Below, piece after piece: positions 1 to 6,547 of a stretch of DNA of 17,203 nucleotides. The number at the start of each line of letters is the position of its first letter. Positions within the stretch are counted from its first letter, which is position 1. A program made the translations under genes and the position numbers. The DNA is from Angelakisella sp. (lineage in GTDB: Bacteria > Bacillota > Clostridia > Oscillospirales > Ruminococcaceae), in contig JAHHSN010000031.1 in NCBI GenBank assembly GCA_020025195.1, positions 1 through 17,203 of the forward strand. The letters are read 5' to 3'. The notes below the pieces were generated by a model. That model was not told where the DNA came from. It ran no database searches and saw only the letters and a program-made list of their open reading frames with translations.

Positions 1-113
1 GCTCCGGAGGCGATGAAACCCGCCCCACGGCCCCACCGCCTGCAAACCGGGCCGCCCCGGCCATCGCTTCCCCGCCGTCCCAAAACCGCCGGCATGGCTT
101 CTGCCATCGGCGA

Positions 114-149
114 AAGGCCGCCCCTCCCCGGGCGGGAGCGGGGCCTTTT
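114..149 (+). terminator. GC-rich terminator-like hairpin
   Basis: AAGGCC followed by CCCC pairs with GGGG and CCTT to form a GC-rich stem that ends in TTTT. It would end a plus-strand transcript entering from left of the window. That gene is not visible. The lower strand also forms the hairpin but has a poorer T run. Confidence 0.5.
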
Positions 150-166
150 CCCCCAAAAGAAAAAAG

Positions 167-206
167 AAAACTCCTCCGGCCGCGCGGTCGGGGGAGCTTT
201 TTCATG
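167..206 (+). terminator. Rho-independent terminator, second in tandem
   Basis: CTCCTCCGGCC pairs with GGTCGGGGGAG (two G-U wobbles) around a 4-base loop and is followed by TTTTT. Together with the hairpin at 114-149 it suggests a plus-strand gene ending just outside the left edge. The rest of positions 1-276 shows no convincing coding sequence. A 64-codon frame at 13-207 runs straight through both hairpins and is not credible. Confidence 0.6.
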
Positions 207-211
207 ACACA

Positions 212-250
212 AAAATACCCGAACAGAAAAACTGTCCGGGTATTTTATTC
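212..250. terminator. Bidirectional terminator downstream of the PBP gene
   Basis: AAAATACCCG..ACAG pairs with CTGT..CGGGTATTTT around an AAAAA loop, with one A/C mismatch. There are T runs on both strands. It lies about 30 bases past the stop codon of the minus-strand PBP gene, so its main job is probably to end that transcript. It would also stop transcription from the left. Confidence 0.8.
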
Positions 251-276
251 TTTTTATGGCCTTAAACGGGGCTTTC

Positions 277-2784
277 TCATTCCACCACGCCGGACTTTAA
301 GCGGTGCGCATAGCGCTCATAGTAGGAGGAGGAAAGGAAATAATCCCAGTTCGTGACGCCGTTCTGCGCCATTTCCACCGCCTCCCGCACCGAGATGGTA
401 TCTCCCGCCACACGGGCGTTCTTCCGGAACGCCTGCTGCAGGTAGTACGCATCGGTCAGGTACTGGTCGGGGTAGGTGACGCCGCAGGACGCCGCGTCGG
501 AACCGGCCAGCGGGATATTGGAATCGTAGCCGCCGTTATGGTAGGAGCAGGTGGGGGGCAGGTTGGACTTCTTATAGTAGCCCACCGCGGTATTGGAGCA
601 GCCGGGGCCTGCCAGCATACCGGTTTCGGTGCAGTATTGCAGCGCGACCACGTCCGGGCTGGTCGGGAACTGCTTGCCGGTGGCGCCCTCATGCACCTTC
701 GTCATCACCTTCCGCCAGATGGTGGGGGGAGGCGGGTTGCCGCAGCGAACGGTATTCGGAACGGGTTTTCCGTACCTGTAAACAATGTTGCCATCGTCGT
801 CGGTCACATAGCGGTCATCAAAGCCCACCCAGCAAACGCCGACATAGTAGGGGGTCACGCCGATGAACCACTGGTCCACATCGTCATCGGTGGTACCGGT
901 CTTACCTGCGGTGGGGATGCCGTTCGGCATACCGGCCAGCACGCCGGTTCCGCCCTGAACGGTAACGGTCCGCATGATCCTGCTCATAATGTCCGCCGTC
1001 TCCGGTGAAATGACCCGAATGGGTACCGTGTTGGTTTCCAGAATCACATTGCCGTAGGTATCCACGACCTTGGTATAGCTGTACGGCTCCGTACGGGTGC
1101 CGCCGTTGCCGAACATCTGATAGGCCCCCGCCATATCCACCAGCGTCACACCATTGGTGAGAGAACCGAGCGCCATCGGGCTGTAAGCGTCGTCGCTGTT
1201 GGTGAGGGTCTCCAGTCCCAGATTGGATTTAAGGAAGTTATACATGGTCGTGGTGCCCAGCTTCTGCGCCAGCTGCACCGGGATGCTGTTGATGGAGCGC
1301 TGCAGCGCGTGCTGCACCGTCACAAAGCCCTTGAAGCCGTTATAATAGTTGTGCGGCGCCCAGAACGGCTGGGAAAAGGTGACCGGGTCGGGATTGATGA
1401 CCACCTGCCGATCCTCGATCAGGGTGGAATAGGTGATGATATCCTTTTCGATGCCCAGCACATAAGAGGAGATCGGCTTGATGGTCGAACCGGGCTGACG
1501 GGTGGTATCGGAGGCGCGGTTCCACAGGCGGTTGCCCTCCTTCGGGCGGTTGGAGCCCACGATGCCCTTAATGCCTCCGCTGGTATCTGTAATCACGAAG
1601 GCGGATTCCGGGTACACCTCATTGGAAACGGGCGGGAAGCCCTCCAGATTGCTGTAAAAGTCCTCCAGGATATCCTGCACGCGGGGATCGCAGGTGGTGT
1701 AGATCCGGTAGCCGCCGGAAATGAGCTGCTGATAGGCTTCCTCGGGAGTGTAGCCGTATTTCTCGGCGAGATCCTCACAGACTTCCTCAATGGTATAGTC
1801 CATAAACCAGCTCTGAATGGTGGCGTTGGAATTTTCGGTGTGGGAGAGAACGATCTCCTGCGCCATGGCCTCGTCGTATTCCGCCTTGGTGAGCAGCTCC
1901 TGCTCCAGCATGAGGCCGAGGATATGCTCCTTCCGGTTCTGGTTGTTTTCCCACTTGGTATAGGGATCATACTGGGTAGGATTCTTGGTGGTGCCGACGA
2001 TGGTGGCGCACTCTGCCACCGTCAGCTCCGAAACGTCCTTATCGAAAAAGACATTGGCCGCCGCCTGAATTCCGGAGCAGTTCCGGGAAAAGCTCGCAAG
2101 GTTCAGGTAGGTCTCCATGATCTGCGGCTTGGTCGCGTGTTTTTCCAGATTGAGGGCGCGGAAAATCTCCCGGAGCTTTCTCGCGTAGCCCGCGGCGCCG
2201 TCGCTGGCGCGGTCGTCGGTGATGTTGCGGACGACCTGCTGGGTGATGGTGGAGCCGCCGGGAGTCGCCCCGCCGAAGAAGCCCTTGAAGCCCAGCTTCT
2301 GCAGAACGGCATTGAGACCCGCCTTGGTGGTGGTGAAGAAGTCCACACCGTTATGGGTGCGGAACCGCTTGTCCTCTACCGCGATGACCGCATTGATGAG
2401 ATGCTCCGGCATATCCTCATAATCCGCCCAGATGCGGTTGCCCTCCTTGGGGTCATAGGCGCGTGCAAGCTCCGTTTCCCCGTCATCGGCATAGAATATG
2501 GTGGTGTATTTCACCTTCTGCATATCGAGGTCCACCAGCTGCTGATCCTTGTTGAGGGCATCAAAAGCCCAGACCGTAATGATGCATCCTACAATGCTCA
2601 TCACGATCACGCCGATCATCATAGCGGAAAGGAGCACCGTGCCGATCTTTTTCAGGACGGCTTTCGTGTTCCCTGCCTCTTTATTCTCTTTGTTCTGGCC
2701 CGCCGGAGCCGCGGCTTCCCCCTGAGAGGGCTTTTTCCCGCTGTTCTTCCGGCCGAAGCCTTTCATTTTGTTCTGAAAGTTCAA
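277..2784 (-). CDS. Class A penicillin-binding protein (bifunctional transglycosylase/transpeptidase, PBP1A type)
   Basis: This enzyme polymerises lipid II into glycan strands and cross-links the stem peptides on the outer face of the membrane. The 835 residues show a basic, Gln/Lys/Gly-rich cytoplasmic tail (1-45) and one membrane anchor (about 47-73). The GT51 transglycosylase domain follows, with AVEDKRF (catalytic Glu137), GGSTITQQ (176-183) and the KPQIMETYLN motif (219-228). The penicillin-binding transpeptidase domain has the SxxK motif PGSTIKP (Ser433, Lys436), SIN (497-499) and KTGTT (628-632), so both active sites look intact. The C-terminal 130 residues include a Cys-rich stretch. 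The start is a TTG, chosen because AGGAGG lies 7 bases upstream; the first ATG, at residue 7, would be too far from it. A promoter lies at 2856-2861. The gene is divergent from the BofC-like gene. The class assignment is firm; a specific gene symbol is not. Confidence 0.96.
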   Translation of the reverse strand: MNFQNKMKGFGRKNSGKKPSQGEAAAPAGQNKENKEAGNTKAVLKKIGTVLLSAMMIGVIVMSIVGCIITVWAFDALNKDQQLVDLDMQKVKYTTIFYADDGETELARAYDPKEGNRIWADYEDMPEHLINAVIAVEDKRFRTHNGVDFFTTTKAGLNAVLQKLGFKGFFGGATPGGSTITQQVVRNITDDRASDGAAGYARKLREIFRALNLEKHATKPQIMETYLNLASFSRNCSGIQAAANVFFDKDVSELTVAECATIVGTTKNPTQYDPYTKWENNQNRKEHILGLMLEQELLTKAEYDEAMAQEIVLSHTENSNATIQSWFMDYTIEEVCEDLAEKYGYTPEEAYQQLISGGYRIYTTCDPRVQDILEDFYSNLEGFPPVSNEVYPESAFVITDTSGGIKGIVGSNRPKEGNRLWNRASDTTRQPGSTIKPISSYVLGIEKDIITYSTLIEDRQVVINPDPVTFSQPFWAPHNYYNGFKGFVTVQHALQRSINSIPVQLAQKLGTTTMYNFLKSNLGLETLTNSDDAYSPMALGSLTNGVTLVDMAGAYQMFGNGGTRTEPYSYTKVVDTYGNVILETNTVPIRVISPETADIMSRIMRTVTVQGGTGVLAGMPNGIPTAGKTGTTDDDVDQWFIGVTPYYVGVCWVGFDDRYVTDDDGNIVYRYGKPVPNTVRCGNPPPPTIWRKVMTKVHEGATGKQFPTSPDVVALQYCTETGMLAGPGCSNTAVGYYKKSNLPPTCSYHNGGYDSNIPLAGSDAASCGVTYPDQYLTDAYYLQQAFRKNARVAGDTISVREAVEMAQNGVTNWDYFLSSSYYERYAHRLKSGVVE

Positions 2785-2848
2785 TGCGCTGCCTCCTTTT
2801 CCGGGGACGCTCCCCTCAGAAAAAAGACTTTCTCTTTTTATACCGTAT

Positions 2849-2884
2849 ATCGGGTATTATAACATATTCTTACGCCGTTGTGTT
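2849..2884 (-). promoter_or_regulatory. Promoter of the PBP gene (extended -10)
   Basis: On the minus strand TGTTATAAT carries a perfect -10 (TATAAT, plus positions 2856-2861) with the upstream TG of an extended -10. The -35 with a 17-base spacer is weak (AACACA). Transcription would start about 65 bases before the TTG codon. Confidence 0.65.
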
Positions 2885-2981
2885 ACTATTTTTTGAATTT
2901 ATCCAAATGGGTTTTCGGTCTAAAAGCCTCGTTTTCTGCCCATACTGCCCTAAGAGGATCCCTTAAAAGGAGGAGCGTCTT

Positions 2982-3410
2982 ATGGTCAAAAAGATGATTT
3001 TATCCGCCGCCCTTATTATTTTAGCCATATTTTTTGGAATTTTTCTTTCCTACCAGTATACCCTTTCCCATCCGCCGGCGCCGCACCGTCCCGAGGCGGC
3101 CGATGAGCCGTCCTCTCTCCCCTCGGTCACCCATCCGGAGGGGCCCGCCCAAAAGCCTTCCTCCCCCGAAGAAACGCCGGAGGAAGCCCCGCGGAAGGAG
3201 CCGGAAGCTCCCGCCCCCCAAAGCGGCTACTATCTGAGGGACCACAACGGGCGTATTGCCATTTTCACGGTGGGGAGCGAAACCCCGGAAATGATCTTCG
3301 ACGTCTACACCCGCATCCTGCCGAAGCCCGATCAGGAGCGGCTCCGGGAGGGGGTTTATGTAAAGGACTATGAAGCGCTTTCCCGTCTGGTGGAGGACTA
3401 TATCAGCTAA
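2982..3410 (+). CDS. BofC C-terminal-domain-like membrane-anchored protein
   Basis: The product has 142 residues. A hydrophobic N-terminal segment (about 5-25) looks like an uncleaved signal anchor. It is followed by a Pro/Glu-rich linker of about 50 residues (30-80), probably unstructured and outside the membrane. The C-terminal domain (about 82-142) begins YYLRDHNGRIAIF and ends with a motif like YVKDYEALSRLVEDY. This arrangement is what I know from clostridial proteins carrying the BofC C-terminal domain. In Bacillus, BofC is a forespore protein that restrains the SpoIVB protease in sigma-K activation. Whether this short version has that role is not shown here. The start is clear: AAAGGAGG lies 8 bases before the ATG. 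The gene is divergent from the PBP gene, and I could not identify a convincing promoter. Family assignment is moderate; function is inferred. Confidence 0.75.
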   Translation: MVKKMILSAALIILAIFFGIFLSYQYTLSHPPAPHRPEAADEPSSLPSVTHPEGPAQKPSSPEETPEEAPRKEPEAPAPQSGYYLRDHNGRIAIFTVGSETPEMIFDVYTRILPKPDQERLREGVYVKDYEALSRLVEDYIS

Positions 3411-3670
3411 AGGCGAGGATACAATTTGTTACCCGCCCCCAAGTGTCGTTATCCTTTTGTAACTGAACTTTAAGATAAAGCGGATGATTTTCGGTTCCTT
3501 ACAGTATATAATAAAAACAGAAAGAAAAAGCGGCGGACTTCTCCAACCGCCGCCCATCATATAGAGCAGGGCGCCAAAAAGCGACGCCTGCCAAGGGAAA
3601 GATTTGGTCTTCTCCCTCCCGGTCATCGGGCCGGGGAACGGAAACTCGTAAAATTTTAATCTTCTAAAGG

Positions 3671-3706
3671 ACCCTGCTCCCATTGGGACGCGGGGTTTTT
3701 TAGTGG
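3671..3706 (+). terminator. Plus-strand rho-independent terminator
   Basis: CCCTGC-TCCC pairs with GGGACGCGGGG, with one bulged base, around an ATT loop and is followed by TTTTTT. It could end the transcript of the BofC-like gene or of a separate RNA starting near 3519. Confidence 0.7.
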
Positions 3707-3747
3707 GAAAAGTCCATGCGTCCGCCGCCTTATCAAGCGGCGCGGCA

Positions 3748-3782
3748 AAGAAAAACTCCGCCGGGAAAGCCGGCGGAGTTTG
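3748..3782 (-). terminator. Terminator of the TRAP-like lipoprotein gene
   Basis: A perfect 10-bp stem (ACTCCGCCGG with CCGGCGGAGT) is followed on the minus strand by GTTTTTC. It begins a few bases after the lipoprotein gene's stop codon. Confidence 0.9.
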
Positions 3783-3784
3783 CT

Positions 3785-4813
3785 CTATTCCAGGATGGGG
3801 CGGAGAAAATCCATCGCTTCCTCCGGGATACCGTAGCTCGCCGGGGAAAAAAGGTAGTTTTGCTGCATCCTCTCAAAGAGGCGGGAAAGCTCCCGCTTCC
3901 GGTCGTCATCCGCCACGGGGCCAAGGAGCGCGAGCGTTTCCTCCTCGCTCTCCATCCGCTGCCGGGCGGCCTGCGTCGCCGTTTCGCTCACCGCCTGCAA
4001 AAGGCAGTCCCGGACGTCGCCCTCCACGGCATTGTCCCGCAGGATGAGGAAGCGCCCCTCCATGCGGTGGCGGGAACAAAGCAGTGCTCCCACGGTCGGA
4101 AGCTCCCCTTCCGGTGACTCCGGCCAGAACTCAATGCTTCCCGTCTCCCCCTGCTCCAAAAGCTGACGGAGCTTTTTGGCGTTGCCGCTCGCGGTGTCCC
4201 GCGCGCCGAGGGTGAGGAACAGGCTGCGGTCCGGGAAGAGGTGATGCACCCCGAACAGTTCCCCGTAAAGGAGGGCCTCCCCATAGGGATCGGTCGCCAT
4301 CATCCAACCGCTGTCATAGTACCCGCCCAGCAGCTCCCCGGTGATTTTTTTCTCCGTTTTCGGCTCTTTCGCGGGATTCTCCGGCGCCGCCTGCTCCGTG
4401 ACGACCCGGCGGCCTCGCACCGGGCCGGCGGGGGCGTTGAGGGCGGCCAAGTAGCTTTCCGGCGTGGGAAAGAGGAACGGCAGGCTGAGCCAGGCAAACT
4501 CCGGTGCCATCCCGGAAAGCTCCTTTGAGGTGCAGAGCACCAGCTCCGCCTCCCCCGTCCGGTACAGCTCCAGCGGCTCCTCGGCGGGAATCAGCTGCAG
4601 CTTTATCGTGCCGTCGGAATAGGAGGAAACCAGCTCGGTGAGCTGACCGCCCAGCGCCACCATCCACTCCTCCTGCGGAACGGCAAGGGTGAGATTCGCG
4701 TGGGAAAGCCGCCGTTCCTGCGAAATATAAGGATAGCGGGCAAGGTCGCTGACGGTGCAGCCCGTCAAAATAAGCGCGAGCAGCACGGAAAGCAACAGGG
4801 AGAGCCGTTTCAT
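3785..4813 (-). CDS. Lipoprotein related to TRAP-transporter solute-binding proteins (DctP-like), orphan
   Basis: The 342-residue product begins with a lipoprotein signal peptide: a basic start, a hydrophobic stretch, then the lipobox LTGC with Cys19. It is therefore expected to be tethered to the outer face of the membrane. The body resembles DctP solute receptors. The stretch SDGTIKLQLIP is followed by FAWLSLPFLFPTPESYLAAL (residues 106-125), matching the 'LPFLF..y.ha..vl' signature. GGYYDSGWM (163-171) sits where DctP proteins carry GYWDNGF. A charged linker (about 142-157) looks like an insertion. DctP proteins normally sit beside dctQ/dctM membrane genes; none is present here, so a role other than classical TRAP uptake is possible. 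The start is supported by GGAGG 11 bases upstream. The promoter is at 4853-4881, and a cre-like sequence covers the start codon. The fold assignment is fairly good; the ligand is unknown. Confidence 0.75.
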   Translation of the reverse strand: MKRLSLLLSVLLALILTGCTVSDLARYPYISQERRLSHANLTLAVPQEEWMVALGGQLTELVSSYSDGTIKLQLIPAEEPLELYRTGEAELVLCTSKELSGMAPEFAWLSLPFLFPTPESYLAALNAPAGPVRGRRVVTEQAAPENPAKEPKTEKKITGELLGGYYDSGWMMATDPYGEALLYGELFGVHHLFPDRSLFLTLGARDTASGNAKKLRQLLEQGETGSIEFWPESPEGELPTVGALLCSRHRMEGRFLILRDNAVEGDVRDCLLQAVSETATQAARQRMESEEETLALLGPVADDDRKRELSRLFERMQQNYLFSPASYGIPEEAMDFLRPILE

Positions 4814-4826
4814 GGAAGCGTTTTCC
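4812..4826. promoter_or_regulatory. cre-like CcpA site over the lipoprotein gene start
   Basis: ATGGAAGCGTTTTCC matches the cre consensus WTGNAANCGNWWNCW at all but the last position. It begins within the start codon (minus strand) and lies about 20-35 bases downstream of the predicted transcription start, a position at which CcpA blocks elongation or initiation. The match is read from the sequence; CcpA control is inferred. Confidence 0.4.
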
Positions 4827-4845
4827 TCCTTTTTCTTTCATCTCT

Positions 4846-4881
4846 ACTTGTTATTATAGAAAAAATGGGGTAGAATCACAA
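4846..4881 (-). promoter_or_regulatory. Promoter of the DctP-like lipoprotein gene
   Basis: On the minus strand TTGTGA (plus 4876-4881) and TATAAT (plus 4853-4858) are separated by exactly 17 bases. The -10 is perfect. This box overlaps the opposite promoter of the EamA gene at both ends. Confidence 0.75.
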
Positions 4882-4883
4882 GT
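4848..4883 (+). promoter_or_regulatory. Promoter of the EamA-type transporter gene
   Basis: TTGTTA (4848-4853) and TAGAAT (4871-4876) are 17 bases apart, about 40 bases before the ribosome binding site and ATG. The -35 shares a base with the opposing -10 and the -10 shares a base with the opposing -35. Confidence 0.65.
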
Positions 4884-4922
4884 ATATTTCTTTCTGCCGC
4901 CTTCCCCGGAAAGGAGCCGCCC

Positions 4923-5795
4923 ATGAAAAGCACCACCAAAGCAAGCCTGCTGCTCGCCGTCACCGCCATGATGTGGAGCACCGGCGGGCTTTTTATCAAA
5001 CTCGTCCACTGGAATGCCCTCGCCATCGCGGGGATGCGCTCCCTCATCGCCTCGTCGGTCTTTATCGTCTATCTGCTCCTCAAAAAGCAGAAGATCACCT
5101 GGAACCGCCAGACCTTTCTCTGCGGGGCGGCGCTTGCCGCGACGATGCTCCTCTTTGTGGCCGCCAACAAGCTCACCACCTCGGCCAACGCCGTCCTGCT
5201 GCAATCCTCCAGCCCGGTACATATCATCTGGATCAGCACCATTTTCTATGGGGCGCGGTACAGCCGCCGGGATTACATCGCCGTGGGCATCACCATGGCC
5301 GGCATTCTGCTCTTTTTCCTCGACAGCCTCTCCCCCGGGAATCTTCTCGGCAATATTCTGGGGCTCCTCTCCGGCATCACCATGGCCACCATGACCGTGA
5401 CCACCAGCCATCAGCCCGACACCGCCTCCGCCACGGGGGCGATCCTTCTGGGGCATCTTCTCACCGCGCTGGTCGGGACCCCCTTTCTCCTCCTGCCGGG
5501 GAATGAGGTGAACGGGATCTCCGTCCTCTGTCTTTTGTTCCTCGGGCTGTTCCAGCTCGGCATCCCCTATCTTCTCTATGGGCTGGCCGCCCAGAAGACC
5601 CCGCCGCTCCTCTCCTCCCTCATTGTCATGCTGGAGCCTCTCCTTAACCCGGTGTGGGTGTTCCTTGCCGTGGGAGAAGCCCCCGGGCTTTTTGCCCTCA
5701 TCGGCGGCGGTGTGGTGCTGGTCACCGTAGCGTTCTGGTGCATCGGAAACGTAAAATTTCTGGAGCATACCGCCCTCCCCGATGAGAAAGCGTAA
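4923..5795 (+). CDS. EamA-family (DMT superfamily) transporter
   Basis: The 290-residue product is almost entirely hydrophobic, with about ten predicted membrane spans arranged as two EamA repeats of five (roughly 5-140 and 150-275). This is the layout of drug/metabolite exporters such as RhaT/YdcZ/RarD relatives. Characteristic segments are MMWSTGGLFIK near the first span, NKLTTSANAVLLQSSSP closing the first repeat, and MLEPLLNPVWVFLAVGE closing the second. The length is normal for the family. AAAGGAG lies 6 bases before the ATG. Members export amino acids, metabolites or drugs; the substrate cannot be read from sequence. The last 50 or so bases of this gene have been copied downstream in a tandem duplication (5972-6020). 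Confidence 0.93.
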   Translation: MKSTTKASLLLAVTAMMWSTGGLFIKLVHWNALAIAGMRSLIASSVFIVYLLLKKQKITWNRQTFLCGAALAATMLLFVAANKLTTSANAVLLQSSSPVHIIWISTIFYGARYSRRDYIAVGITMAGILLFFLDSLSPGNLLGNILGLLSGITMATMTVTTSHQPDTASATGAILLGHLLTALVGTPFLLLPGNEVNGISVLCLLFLGLFQLGIPYLLYGLAAQKTPPLLSSLIVMLEPLLNPVWVFLAVGEAPGLFALIGGGVVLVTVAFWCIGNVKFLEHTALPDEKA

Positions 5796-5800
5796 CACAC

Positions 5801-5847
5801 AAAAAGAAACCCTCTCCTTTTTAATAGGAGGGGGCTTTATTTTATTT
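5801..5847. terminator. Bidirectional terminator, unit A copy
   Basis: CCCTCTCC (5810-5817) pairs with GGAGGGGG (5827-5834). There is a T-rich run on the plus side (CTTTATTTTATTT) and TTTCTTTTT on the minus side. It ends the EamA transcript on the plus strand. Confidence 0.85.
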
Positions 5848-5965
5848 ATGGTACTTGCCGCCGGCGTTAATGGAAAGTGCGCGGTAAAGCTGCTCCAAAA
5901 GCACCACCCGCATCAGCTGATGGGAAAGCCCCTGCGGGAAAAGGAACTCCGCTTCCCGCCCGCCT
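5842..5965 (-). pseudogene. rlmH 3'-end remnant
   Basis: The minus strand encodes HQLMRVVLLEQLYRALSIN and the rest of the RlmH C-terminus down to a stop at 5842-5844. It is nearly identical to the end of the complete rlmH gene nearby. Upstream of HQLM the similarity continues (AGGKRSSFSRRGFP against AGRKKLSFSRMTFP) only after shifting frame by one base, so the copy carries a 1-bp deletion. It has no start, no ribosome binding site and covers only the last 40 or so codons. It is a by-product of the tandem duplication and not a functional gene. Confidence 0.9.
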
Positions 5966-6023
5966 GTTAATTCGGAACGCTCCGGAGCATATCGCCCTCC
6001 CCGGGGAGAAAGCGCAATACACC

Positions 6024-6066
6024 AAAAGAAACCCTCTCCTTTTTAATAGGAGGGGGTCTTCTTATT
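6024..6066. terminator. Bidirectional terminator, unit B copy
   Basis: CCCTCTCC (6032-6039) pairs with GGAGGGGG (6049-6056), the same hairpin as at 5801-5847. On the minus strand it is followed by TTTCTTTTGG and directly follows the rlmH stop codon, so it is the working terminator of walJ-rlmH. Confidence 0.85.
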
Positions 6067-6538
6067 TATGGTACTTGCCGCCGGCGTTAATGGAAAGCGC
6101 GCGGTAAAGCTGCTCCAAAAGCACCACCCGCATCAGCTGGTGGGGAAAGGTCATGCGGGAAAAGGAGAGCTTTTTCCGGCCCGCCTTTTTGACCTCCTCC
6201 GAAAGCCCGAAGCTTCCGCCTATTATAAAGGTAATGTTCCCGGTCTGACGGGCGGCGTCCCGGAGCAGGGCCGCCAGCTCCTCCGAGGAAAGGAGCGTCC
6301 CCTCCACGCATAAGGGGCAAAGGAAGTCCCGGTTCGCCTTTTGCAGGATGCGCGCTCCCTCTTCACAAAGTCCCTTCCGGATTTCCGCATCGGAGGGATT
6401 TTCGGGGAGACGGTATTCTGCAAGCTCGGTGATAGTGAGCTTCGCATAGGGGGCAATGCGCTTTTCGTACTCCGCAAGGCCCTCCCGCATCCATTTTTCC
6501 TTCATCTTTCCGATGACGATGATCTCGATTCTCAGCAT
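6062..6538 (-). CDS. rlmH: 23S rRNA (pseudouridine(1915)-N(3))-methyltransferase RlmH
   Basis: RlmH is a SPOUT-fold methyltransferase that uses S-adenosylmethionine to methylate pseudouridine 1915 in helix 69 of 23S rRNA, acting on assembled 70S ribosomes. The 158-residue length is typical. Recognisable parts are the N-terminal strand IEIIVIGKMKEKWM, the cofactor-knot loop FIIGGSFGLSEEV (104-116), and the C-terminal HQLMRVVLLEQLYRALSIN followed by GGKYHK, which forms the trefoil knot and dimer surface. AAGGAGG lies 4-5 bases before the ATG. It starts 9 bases after the walJ stop, so the two genes form an operon; walJ and rlmH lie near each other in other Firmicutes too. The 3' end has been duplicated downstream. 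Confidence 0.97.
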   Translation of the reverse strand: MLRIEIIVIGKMKEKWMREGLAEYEKRIAPYAKLTITELAEYRLPENPSDAEIRKGLCEEGARILQKANRDFLCPLCVEGTLLSSEELAALLRDAARQTGNITFIIGGSFGLSEEVKKAGRKKLSFSRMTFPHQLMRVVLLEQLYRALSINAGGKYHK

Positions 6539-6547
6539 AGGTCCTCC

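Larger units (their letters stand above)
3411..3784. other. Intergenic segment with several hairpins and possible small RNA
   Basis: This 374-base gap contains a TATAAT box on the plus strand (3508-3513, weak -35). GCGGCGG/CCGCCGC pair at 3531-3553 and GCAGG..CCTGC at about 3566-3592. GGGAAAGA pairs with TCTTCTCCC at 3595-3616, and CCCGG/CCGGG follow. A plus-strand terminator ends the series at 3671-3702. Read on the minus strand, the first hairpin is followed by TTTTTCTTT and could itself be a terminator. A minus-strand frame of 84 codons (3429-3683) includes FPWQASLFGALLYM, but its codons run through the hairpins and it has no ribosome binding site. I cannot assign this region; a structured RNA or a small dispersed repeat are the two options. 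Confidence 0.4.
5743..6186. repeat. Imperfect tandem duplication of about 220 bp (eamA 3' end + terminator + rlmH 3' end)
   Basis: Unit A (about 5743-5965) and unit B (about 5972-6186) run in the same direction and stay in register with an offset of 220-222 bases. Each contains, in order, the 3' end of the EamA gene, a bidirectional terminator (CCCTCTCC..GGAGGGGG) and the 3' end of rlmH read backwards. Unit A carries the intact exporter end and a decayed rlmH end. Unit B carries a decayed exporter end and the intact rlmH end. This reciprocal pattern is what a single tandem duplication of the gene junction leaves behind. The many substitutions and at least one indel suggest that it is old. Confidence 0.93.

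Noticed and set aside
13..207. 64-codon frame at the left edge with GGAGG in front
   Set aside because: It reads through two terminator hairpins and has a Pro/Arg-rich composition typical of non-coding GC-rich DNA.
1309..2862. Long plus-strand open frame (517 codons) opposite the PBP gene
   Set aside because: It is antisense to a gene with all expected motifs. Its residue make-up (His/Gly/Asp/Ile rich) is typical of the reverse frame of a GC-rich gene, and it has no ribosome binding site or family signature.
2896..2960. Possible sigma-F/sigma-G promoter before the BofC-like gene (GTCTA ... CATACTG)
   Set aside because: Neither box matches well and the spacing is arguable, so I do not report it as a promoter despite the sporulation link of BofC.
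4854..5798. 314-codon minus-strand frame opposite the EamA gene
   Set aside because: Very Gly/Glu/His-rich and without motifs; the plus-strand frame encodes a clear ten-span transporter with its own ribosome binding site.
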